64,000 bases of DNA from positions 62,001 through 126,000 of the forward strand of contig NMRA01000283.1 of assembly GCA_002633005.1 (NCBI GenBank), given 5' to 3'. Shown here piece after piece: positions 25,701-36,100 of the stretch. Position numbers and translations under genes: made by a program. Below the pieces are notes generated by a model. That model did not search any database, was not told the origin of the DNA, and saw only the letters and a list, made by a program, of their open reading frames with translations. Numbering within the stretch: position 1 is the first letter of the stretch; the number at the start of each line of letters is the position of its first letter. Source of the DNA: Phoronis australis. Its lineage: Eukaryota; Phoronida; Phoronidae.

Positions 25701-28700
25701 TCAGTAATGTCTTGAGTGGGATGGTGTTCTGTTAAAAGGATACTGCGCCCTATTTTTCGCCTATTCAATGATACTAACAACGACTGTCTTATCAAGCTCT
25801 TTAAAACAAATTAAAGGTCTGTAAACCTCGTCAACCCTTGAAACTTTGGAGCAAATTTAGAAAACAATATAAAAAGCCAGCTAAAGAACGACTTGTGCTT
25901 TAGGCGAGTTACTGTAACATAGTGAATAGTGTGTTTTAGTTGAACCCTGGTTCTATCACTCACCTGAGACGCCAATGGTGAATCAGCAGAACACAGAACG
26001 GGATTTAGTATTCTTTTAAACCTTAGTAAAGAAAAAATGTTCGTGCCCAACTCGTCGTTCTACGTCGAAAATCGCAAAAGGCAAGTGAACTGTGCCTTTA
26101 AACAAAGCTTTTCGCCCAGTCAAATTTACGTAGGTCAATGCTTTGAATGTGATCACGTATCGCATACTGATTGATATGTCGGTGCCAAATATTCACATGG
26201 CCAGTACAGATGTATTCACGACTGTTGCAATTCGGCAGTTTACATTATGTGACGTTTGCTTGTAGGAGAGGACAAGAAAAAGTGGTGGACAGTTGAGGAT
26301 AACTTGCGATGTCTTTTGACAGACGGCGCCACATACGCGGTAGAGTCTGGGCACTTGGACCATAAGATACTGGAAGACTTGAAATCGTCAGGTAACTTCC
26401 GTGGTAAAAAAAAATTAAATTCCTACAAATGTCAAACGTATGTAGGAACAGTGGCGTACCTACGATTTTGTGGACAGAGAATTCGTCCACAGAGCCTCGT
26501 TACAGTAATTATAGGAAAAAGCGGCCTAACGTAAGAGTCGGTAGGACTTAATTCTAGGTAGGGTGTTCCAACCAACTGAGCGCCGCAGATCCCCTAGTGT
26601 GTAATTCTGGAGTTTTTGTGATACGATATTAGTGGTCGTACTTGTAATATTTTGGTAACACTTGAACAGATTATCGACCCGTGAACTTAAGTGGCATCTT
26701 GTGTCAAGCTTCTTGAATAAACCCAGAACACGAAAAGCAATATTCTCATATTTCATTTCAGTAATCGACCACGAGACAACAATGGGACTAGAAGCTTCAG
26801 ATGTGCGTTACAACAGCTCAACCTTTTTCTACACTCGAACAATAGCGGACATACAGCAGAATCTGGACAGCGAGAAAGCGACGAGATTCTATGACATGGT
26901 GCCTGGTTCGAAGACTGAAGATCGGTCGGCTGCAAGAAGGCTCAAACACCTGCATGACAAAATTCTGAACAACGCATCCAAGCTCCACCAGTCGGCAACC
27001 GGGGAAATCTACTGGAGCGAACCCCGCGGTGTTGACAAAACCGCCCACAAGACTTACTTAGAACATGTGTGTAACTGCTTCTATATGACCGTGCGAGACC
27101 TGATCGACGAAGGAATGAAAGTAGAGCAATCGCAGATCGAAGATGATTTGTACTGCGAGGTCTTACGTCACTGGACCTGGGCTAAAGAGAGGCTTTCAGT
27201 CTACGTCGACAGGCCGGAAGTGTTTCAGAGACTCTGGGACTACATAGCGCAAGATTCTGCTCATCCGCTTATTCTCAGTGGACCACCAGGATGTGGCAAG
27301 ACAGTATTGATGGCACGCGCGGCTGCAGAAGCTGCCGAAATTCTGACTAATCGCCACGTGAAGTGCAGCATTATCATGAGATTTCTTGGGATGACTCCTG
27401 AAAGCACTTCTATACGACTACTCCTGCGAAGCCTTTGTCACCAAATTTCACAAAATACGCAGAAATACCGACACAAAATACCAGAAGACTTCCACAACCT
27501 AAAGAAATACTTTACAGATTTGGTGCAAAAGGGAGAGTTCCGTGGAATGATGGTGATATTATTAGATTCTGTTGATCAACTATCTTCCCTAGACAACGCT
27601 TTCAAACTTGATTGGTTGCCATCGCATATAGCCAACAATGTCAAAATTATTGTAACAGCGTCGAGCAACGACGAAAATGGTGTGTTGTCCAGGCTACAAC
27701 GAAAACTGGGACGCGAAGAGAGCTTCTACGAAATTACGCCAATCAAGTCTTACCATTGCAGTGACGTCATAAAAACACTTCTTCAACAAAATAATCGCTA
27801 TCTGCAGCCACAGCAATGGCGAATTGTTGAAAAGGCGTTCTTCCAGGATTCGTCACCACTGTTTGCCAAATTAGTAACTCAAGTTGTTGGTTCATGGAAG
27901 TCGTACAAAATTGCTGAGCAATGTAACATCGCTGCGACAACATACCTGTGCTTAGATCGAGTATTCGATCACTTAGAAAAGAAGCATGGGAAATTGTTTG
28001 TCTCGCGAGTCACGGGATATATTACTGCTACACCTCACGGCGTTAGTGAGGCACAGCTCGACGATATACTGTCGCTGGACGATGAAGTCATTAATGCGGT
28101 GTGTCCATATTGGGAGCCTGTTCCGCGGCGATGTCCGCCAATATTTTTTGCAAAGCTGCGCTATGACCTTCGTCATTGGTTAGTTGTACGGGAGATAGAC
28201 AAAATGCAACTGACTTTTTGGAAAGAAAGACAAATAGAAAAGTTCGTACGTGATCGATACCTTTCCGATACAAAAAACGAACAAACTGTGCATAGCATCA
28301 TGTCGGACTACTTCCTTGGAAAATGGGCAGGCACGTTTGAAAAGCCTTTTCAAGTCACAAAGATTGGAATATCTACAAAAACAGTGATGGGAAAAGCCCT
28401 ACGACATGTGCCGCAACAGCCAATTGTTTTTACAGATTACAACTTGAGTGGTACATTCAATCTCTCCAAGTTGACGCAGATGCCTTACCACCTGGCCAAA
28501 AGTGGACGCTTTGAGGAACTTAAGAACGAAGTCTTATTCAACTACATGTGGATTTACGTAAAGATGAAGGCACTATCGCCATTGCACACAATACCAGACT
28601 ATGAACTCATAGATGACGAAGAAGTTCGGCTTGTGCGAGATGCGCTTAAGGCTGCCGCACCCGCACTGGTCAACGACCTGAACGTCTTGGGCGTAGAATT

Positions 28701-31329
28701 GTCTGGTCGTCTGCTGCCCCACCGAGATGAGTGGACGAATATCCGCAAACTTCTCCATCAGTGTGATCTAATAGCATTCACACACTGTCCGTTGGTGCCT
28801 TACTACCAAATGTACGCAGCGCCAGGCGGTCCTCTCCAGTACGTCTGCGAAGTGGACAAAGACTTCAGGTCAAGTGTTAACGCGCTCCTCGTGGAGAACG
28901 AAGACGGTGTCATACTCGTCGCAAAACCTGAGCAAAGTACAACGACGCACTTGTGGGACTTGCTGGAAGGCGATCCGAAAATGGACCTCGTCTGCCCCAT
29001 CGGTCGGCTGTTTTCCAACGAAGATGGCAAGTTCCTTAACGTCTTCAAGTGTGACAGATTCTTGCATATCTTCAATGTTGAACAAGGACAGTTGTATGCC
29101 GAGATAGACACTGGTGTTACTGCAAAATATACCAGCGTCAGCAGTACCTCTCGTTATTTGGCGTTTACACTTGAGAAGCAGCCGAGTCCTTATGTAGTAG
29201 ATGTAGAAGCGAGAGTACTTTTACACAAGTTCACACTAAGATCGCAGGCAGTTTGTATCAGTCGTGATAACAGATTCTTGGCATGTAATTCCGACCACCA
29301 GCTGATGTTGTATACCCTGCCTCTAATGGAACGTAAGTGTGTCATCGGTACTGAAGAGCTTGTTGAACGGATTCTCTTCACGAAGCATTCCAATAAGTTT
29401 CTAGTCTTGTTAAGAAACAAACAGCTCTCTACTTACATGGCGGATACAGTGAAACGAAAAATGACATACTCACATGTCATCAAGGACATTGAGATGCAAG
29501 AATTCAAGCTGTCTCATTCTGAGGACCAAATTCTGGTGCGAGCGTCGCGATGTGTTTATCTGATTGACTCGAACACAGAGGCGATCCGACACAGAATACA
29601 AAACATGCCATCCGGGGTGTATCTCGATCCGAAGTCTACTTTTACGGGGGCAGGTTTCACGCCTAACGATGAACTTCTTGTAGCCACCAGGCACACATAT
29701 CTTGGAATATGGAATGCTAATACCGCTGAGCCTCTACGACTCTTACAAACCAACGTCTCTACCATATCCCAGCTGTTCACGTCAAGTGCCGTCAACAAAA
29801 TGGTGACGCTATTGTCCAACGACACAGTTCAAATATGGAGTCTCGACGACATGTATTCTGAGATTAATTTTCTCAATGAGACCGTCGCCGGACCAGTGAC
29901 TTCCTTCGATCTCTCTACTCCAGGATTACGACTGGTAAGCGCCAGCAACACTAACGCCGAAGCTAAAATCGTCGACATGACAAATGGACAAAAGACGTTC
30001 ACACTCCAGCACACACACGAATTTGACTGGCGCGCGCTTGAAGTAATCATGTCACCACAGGGAAAGTATGTTGTTACTCGGTCGCCTAATGACGTCATGG
30101 GTGCGTTACCATGTCCATTGTTCTGTCAAGACCAGCTATGGGATGCGGCTACCGGTAAGAGAATTGGCTCTCCAGTGGCAAACAGTCGCTGGGCATTTTT
30201 CAGCCCAGACGACACCGCAGTAGTTCACTTGATTTGCTCCGCGTTTGACACATCTGAGAATTACGCTATGGCTTTCTATCAAGCTCACTGCATTCAGTAT
30301 CCATTTGTGGGAAACGCTAGCACAATGGACATTCGTCTTGGCAGCATAATCTGTCCGCCGTTTGTATCATCCGAAAATACACACCTAGTGTACATAGAGT
30401 ATCGTCCCAATGTGGTACCTGGCGAGAAGCACGAAGGGGGATATAACACGTTCTTTGCCACACACGCGCTGTTCCAGAGCCGGTCGTATAAGCCAATATA
30501 CACAGCAGACAAATTGTGTAGCGATCTCAGCAAACGCGACCGCCTTCTCGACATAAGGTCCTTGCCGGAGAACAATGTGTTGATAGCATATGGTGTCAAC
30601 GCAGCAACTATACCAGCACGTCACAACGAAGACGGCACAGTCAGCAGACTGGTTTACAATATTCCAAAGGGTGCTTTGATATACAACGTTACTAAAGGGG
30701 AACTTCTCAGAAGGATAGATTCCTTCTTACATCCGGAGAGTCACCTTGGCACTTTGACAATGTCAAGTCGAGGCAAAGTCATAATTGACAGTAAATTCCG
30801 GGTGTTTAAAGACGGACAGTTCCTAAATAAGCTCAATGTTCCCTGCCCGCAGTTGGGGGTCCCTACATTATTGAATGGGGAATACGTGGCAGCAGCTTCG
30901 AAGAACAGAAGAGAAATTCATATCCTTCGCTGCGTAGACGGTTACAGAAACGCCAGGATATTCGTACACAGCTTGGCCACCGGCATTAAAGTGGGTGCTG
31001 ACGACAGGACGGTAGCTGTCGGCTGCCACGATGGACGAATAATGGTATTTACTCTAGTTGTTCAATTGAGTGACCCAGTCAGAGAGGTCATTTCCAAGAT
31101 ACCTTCAAGAACTTCCCGTGCTACTATGACGGAGAGACCAAAGAGTGCGCTCGACAAAGACATATTTAATTTGGCACTAACACAGCCGGATCACACCCGA
31201 CTTGTTGACCAGTTAGAGTTCAACAGACAGGAAGACTACAGGCGGCCCCCGTCGTACAGAACATTGAACACCGCGGTTGACATTACAAGGAATAGAGTAG
31301 ATTCTTCCCAGGCATGCGTGATACAGTAG
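19734..31329 (+). CDS. NACHT and WD-repeat protein, NWD1/NWD2-like
   Basis: STAND-type P-loop NTPase with a WD-repeat C-terminus. Exons 19734-19815, 23483-23710, 24144-24232, 24521-24637, 25132-25318, 26266-26391 and 26762-31329 join in phase to 1798 residues, close to vertebrate NWD2. Visible: a family-typical N-terminal module (KIYMSSNYTDAIEERNAL near 98-111, then YPKLKEYC and EFQVVDLRWG, 131-140; GQKYGY; LLNEWYRNDENNVP); Walker A GPPGCGKT at 450-457; Walker B-like VILLDSVDQLS at 541-551; then from about 1000 degenerate WD repeats such as LWDLL, GIWNAN, VQIWSLDD and LWDAATGKR. The protein ends ACVIQ, a CAAX-type tetrapeptide. The last exon alone encodes some 1520 residues. Start chosen as the first ATG giving an open exon with a GTAAGT donor. 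NWD1 versus NWD2 is not decided; the function in this animal is unknown. Confidence 0.93.
21233..22001 (+). mobile_element. 5'-truncated LINE with 15-bp target duplication
   Basis: The insert is 21248-21986, ending in an A tract. It is flanked by a perfect 15-bp direct repeat, ACTGCTGCGCATTTC (21233-21247 and 21987-22001). Its ORF carries the C-terminal zinc-binding tail of a non-LTR reverse transcriptase: LRWFQFRI, then CSFCEQHEETILHLYWEC, a CX2CX8HX4C pattern. A frameshift near the A run at 21376 and a TAA at 21733 break the frame, so it is dead. It lies in intron 1 of the NWD-like gene. Confidence 0.88.
25521..25710. mobile_element. 164-bp SINE-like insertion with 13-bp target duplication
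   Basis: 25534-25697 is flanked on both sides by TATTCAGTAATGT. On the minus strand GGGTGCGAGTCCC resembles a tRNA B box. The right half (CCAATAGGTGGCGTGCAGAC) is shared with copies at 32195-32435 and 59595-59705. It lies in intron 5 of the NWD-like gene. The direction of the source transcript is not settled. Confidence 0.65.
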
Positions 31330-31653
31330 CAATCTCACACAACGACACATTACAAGTAGCCAGCATTATTGTACATTTGCTCAATTCACAATGATGCATG
31401 ACAGCCTATTTTAAAGTTCTTGTATTTAAGTGAACATTTGCTACCTCTTCATGATTCTTGCACGTATTTAAGTCAAGTGCATACACGCTAAAATGTGCCT
31501 GCACCCATATCTTATATGGGGCCATATGCAATGCATCTGAGTTTTAACCAGTTTTTTAAAATAACCTAATATGGGATGAACTTGACTTATTGTGAGTTGC
31601 AAAACAGTAGACCGGCGTTGAGGCATTTTCAATGTATCATAGACTATAAAAGG

Positions 31654-31659
31654 AATAAA
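31654..31659 (+). promoter_or_regulatory. Poly(A) signal of the NWD-like gene
   Basis: AATAAA about 325 bp after the stop codon at 31327-31329. Confidence 0.5.
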
Positions 31660-32194
31660 AATTGTCAGTAGACACAAAAGGAACAAGTTTTAAGACATGC
31701 ACACACACAAAGGATAGTCGCCTGTGCCTACAAGAGAAGCAATAAGTCCATGCCCTATGTTAATATTCCAATAAGAAGCATATACATTTAAAAATCCCAT
31801 TTTTTGACACAGGCTCAAGATGATGTTAGGAAATTATAGTTTTTGGTATTAAAAAGTTGAAGTGATGCTGTAAAAAATTTATTGTTAACCAGCATGAATT
31901 TATGTAAATACAATTTAAAACATGAAAAATTTGTTGAAAATTTTATCATGCACCTATTCATGTATAAATTAAAAGTGGTCATGTTAAAAAAGTGACTGCC
32001 ACACAAACACAAAATTTTCTGACAGCAAGTAACACAAAACAAAATCTTGTAACAACTATAACAAATCTGATGCACTGCAGCCAATTAAATATCAATTCAT
32101 ATCATTACCACAGGACAACAAACATATCCTCTGATACCACAGAGCCATAAAATGACATCTTGAAGTACCAGTTCAAAGAGGTTTTACTGCTGCA

Positions 32195-32435
32195 ATCACT
32201 AACATTTTTGAGTCTGGTCTGCACGCCACCTGTTGGCCACACCACATGACCTCATGATATAAGTCTGATTTATGCCCCCCCTCCCCCGCCCCCCCCCCTC
32301 CGAGTAAGACTTGAACCAGGTCGGAGGCAGAAATTTTTCAGACTTATATTATTACGTGATGGGGCCAACAGGTGGTGTGGAGGCCAAACTTAAATGTTTG
32401 TGATCTATGTTTCCATGCCGGTTCAGGATTTACAC
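32195..32435. repeat. SINE-like repeat copy with inverted flanks
   Basis: Two copies of the GGCCAACAGGTGG-type segment face each other (about 32220-32265 inverted, 32340-32390 direct). Between them are a C-rich tract and, on the minus strand, a B-box-like GGTTCAAGTCT. The right part continues GACTTA...TTTGTGAT as in the copy at 25534. It lies between the convergent NWD-like and SLX1 genes. Confidence 0.6.
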
Positions 32436-32740
32436 TGCTTTGTTGAAAACCTTGGCAAAATGAAACACTCTTTCCAGCAATTTTATCTATAAGATATACA
32501 TAATCAACAACTTCTACTGGGAAGAAACTTGTTTGAAACAAAACGAGATTACACATTTTAAAGACATCAGGTTCTGTAAACTTTCGTAAGGGAACATAAA
32601 AGAGGATTAAACATATAATCAGTCACTTTTGCATACTCACAGCTCTGAGAACTTGCTTCCCAGTAAAATGTCGGTCTTCAAGACACAATTCAGAATCTTG
32701 CCTTGTTTGCTTGGAACTGTTAATAAAACAGACTGCCAAC

Positions 32741-32746
32741 TTTATT
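32741..32746 (-). promoter_or_regulatory. Poly(A) signal of SLX1
   Basis: TTTATT on the plus strand, so AATAAA on the minus strand, about 390 bp after the SLX1 stop codon. It would put the two convergent genes' 3' ends about 1.1 kb apart. Confidence 0.45.
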
Positions 32747-32801
32747 CATCAGTCAGTTTGTAGGCTTTTCAACTTAGTTAAAATCTATAAACGACAATTT
32801 T

Positions 32802-33044
32802 CATGAAATGTGAGCACTCACCCTCCCTCAGACATTGATGGCTTGCTGCCAAGTTTTGCCGTTAATCAGCCAGGCCTTAGGGTAGATCAACCACTTGTTG
32901 TCTGCCTGCTGGGCAAAGTCACAATATTCATGAAATATGAGCACTCACACCCCCTCAGACATTATAAAATTTTGCTGCCAAATTTTGCCTACAGTTGGGC
33001 TTTATGGTAGATCAACCACCAGTTGTCTATCTGCTGGGCAATCT
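32802..33044. repeat. Two tandem 127-bp units in the SLX1 3' UTR
   Basis: Unit 1 starts at 32802 and unit 2 at 32929. Both contain CATGAAATxTGAGCACTCAC, CCTCAGACATT, TTGCTGCCAA, TAGATCAACCAC and TGCTGGGCAA in the same order. The units are moderately diverged, so the duplication is not recent. Confidence 0.75.
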
Positions 33045-33133
33045 CATGGACTGCATTAATATTCCAGAAGTGTTGTCTTCCAACTTCCAAGGCTCACGGC
33101 TAACTGTAAAACACGTACTGTCCCAATTTGGTT

Positions 33134-36100
33134 TCAACAAGCTTGAGATAGTTGGTCAGCCCAATGATCGTCATCATCTTCAGTACTAGCAGCCTCAATC
33201 TGAAAGGAAACGTCAGCGGTGAAGCAACGAGATCAGTGTTCGTAGACTGCTGAGTAGTCTGACTTGGATACCACTACTACGCGCTAAGGAAAACTTTATT
33301 ACCGAACAATTAACTGTGATAACAACATGCATTATTATGAAGAGCACCGTCATAAGGGAGCATGCAAAATGCAAGAGGATGGGATTAATTCAGAGTACAA
33401 TGCAAAAGGGAAAAGAGATTAAAGGGCACCTGAGGGAAAGTGCCTGTGCCTTCTGAGGGCAATTTTTGGTGGAGGAGAAAATCCCAGCCTCCCCAGTCAC
33501 CATCCTTTACCAGCAAAGCCTCAAGTAGCCAAAACCAATGTTTTGCAGATTCTGAAGTGATTCTAACCTCAAGTGAGACTTCAAAGAAATTTTTGGGCCT
33601 CATGAGGGTAATTTTTCCTGTGATATTAAAAAATTTCACAGGAAAGTAAAGCCCGATATTCAGCCACAAATTCGAGGCACAGAGGGGCCTTGGGTTCTGA
33701 CATGCAACAGGGAAATCTGGGAGAGCTTTCTGCTTTCTGAAAGCAGGAAAAGAGGCACAAACCTTACCCAGGTCATCAACTAACCTCATTTCGGTAGCAC
33801 CCTTTCTTGAATCTAACCAGTTCTCCCCAGATGACCTCCTCAGAACACTTTGGACATTGTCCAGAGATGGGTAGCAGTTCATCCATGTCATGTTGTAGAA
33901 ACTTCCTGGCCAGACACAGCGTGTGACTGGTCATGCTGCATTGTGGGTGATAACAGCGGAGCTTGTGGTCTTCTGACTGGGACATAGTAATAACACATAA
34001 AAAATCAAACAATCATATTCAGTGTTCCTGAATTCAAGAATCTAGCAAAATATCTATATTTACAATCTTATTTTTGATATGCACAGCTCAATTCAAACAC
34101 TGAAACATTAACCTAAACCATGCATGTCCAAACCCTTTCTAACATGGGCCAGCCCATGTAGAAGGAAATGCACAATGGGCCGAAATAATATTTTTTTCAA
34201 AGCAATATCACATGGTGTGTTATAGAATAGCTGATATAGAATAATATTTATTTAGCTTATTTTTGACTTGCCCATCAGCCAAACCAATGTGACAAAAGGG
34301 GGCTAACACATGCAACACTAGTGTGTTTTGGATGAACACATTGGCAAAAGCATAAAAATATTTAACATTCCACAACTAGGCAATCAATGGGAGCAAGATG
34401 TAGTTTGTCTGGAGTAACCTCTGTGGAGGGCAATGGGAAGTATGTCACCCAATTAACAATGTGTTATAATTGTTAAGTTGTTCCCATCATACTATTAACT
34501 GAAAAGACAATCGTGTCTTTTGGTGAAGCATACAGGAAACCTAGCCTAATGTAAGGTCCAGTTCTGGAAGTGATAATGGTTGTTGGTACTGGATCTTCAG
34601 GGAAAAATCGCACAGTAGGTTTGATAAACACTGAAGGGATAGGTTTCTTCATGTCTTAGATGTGTTCAGTAGGAAAGGTAGAGATAACAATGTTGATGTG
34701 CGCTTTACTGACCCTGAAAAATTCCAGAAGCGACACCTTTTTTCAATCAACCAAAATTTCTGTTTTTTACCCAACGTTTAAGCAACATATGAATTTTAAT
34801 TAGGAGCACTGGAAATGTGAGGGTCATAATGAAACTTTGTAGAGGGCTACACAAAAATGGGTGGTGGGCCCCGGGACACCAATGTGCTCTAGAGGTCAAC
34901 ATTCTGTCTAACATACCAAATGCCGAAAATAGGAGGGTACATAATACATAAATACTGTACACAAAATACACATAAAAAGAAAACAGCAAAACGACATTCA
35001 AATAATGCATACTCAACCAACCTTGAACCTTTTGAAACAAACTTCACATCGGGTGCGCGAGGTTCCCACAACTGTCACAAGTGTGCTGTCCTCTTTTTCA
35101 ACAGGTTCACTACATGACGACTCAGGTATAACTTTGTGTTTACGTTTTGGATTAACACTTTTCACTGGACCGTAAGCTATGGCCATGTGGACAGGTGGCG
35201 CCAAATGTGGTTCAAACTCGAGTTGGTAGTCCTGATTCAACCACCGAATCGTTAACGCCAGACGATTCCACGGACTGGTGCGAAGCATTTCTGAGAGTAC
35301 TTTGAACTTGTATTTGTACCCCTGGTCCTTTCTTGTTTTGGGAGGGATGTGGCGCAAGTGTCGTGACAAGTCAGGGTGTTGCCAAGCCCATTCAAACTGA
35401 AACAGTAGCACCCTCCATCATGATCTTCTTCAAAAAAAACACACACTGAGGTCGAATTAGTTAAACTCAATTGCTCCAAACTCAAGGAACTGCAGCAGCT
35501 GCAAGACTGACAAATTTCTAATATGTGTCCAAATCGAATAACAAAGCAGCCGCTTTTTATACTCAGTCTCCGTGCTTTTAGAACCTTATGTTCAGGGAGC
35601 AAACTTGTACAACAAAGGCACGCCATAAAAAAATGAGCTTGTCCTTAATTGAGTGGAAATTTTAGAAATCTTCGGAACTCAACAAAATATTTAATTGGAA
35701 GTAGAACTGTCCCTAGTACTGAGTAATGTGACTGTTTAAAACTTTGTTTGATAAATCCTTTAGTTGTAAAAGTACAACTGACACAATCATTTATGCAGTG
35801 GCATAGCCACTTGGGAACAACAGGACCAAGACTCCATTGTGAAAAGGTGCTCCATGATCAAAACTCATTTAAATTTTGCATTTGCTTTCCTGCATTCAAT
35901 ACAAAGTGTCACCAGGTTGCCTCCCATATCAGCCCCCTAGCCGCTAACAATTTTGTGTTTGTCCCCAACATCTGCCAATGCCAGTACAGTGTATGTTTAC
36001 CTTCAAAGCCGCGATTTCATTGGGAAATCCATGTACAATCAGAACCATTGTCCTATAAAGTAGTGAACATACAACTGGTTAGCATACAAGGATTGGAAGG

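Noticed and set aside
28803-30624. Many antisense and alternate-frame ORFs of 60-102 codons over the large NWD-like exon
   Set aside because: They are shadows of one long coding exon and show no independent motifs or splice structure.
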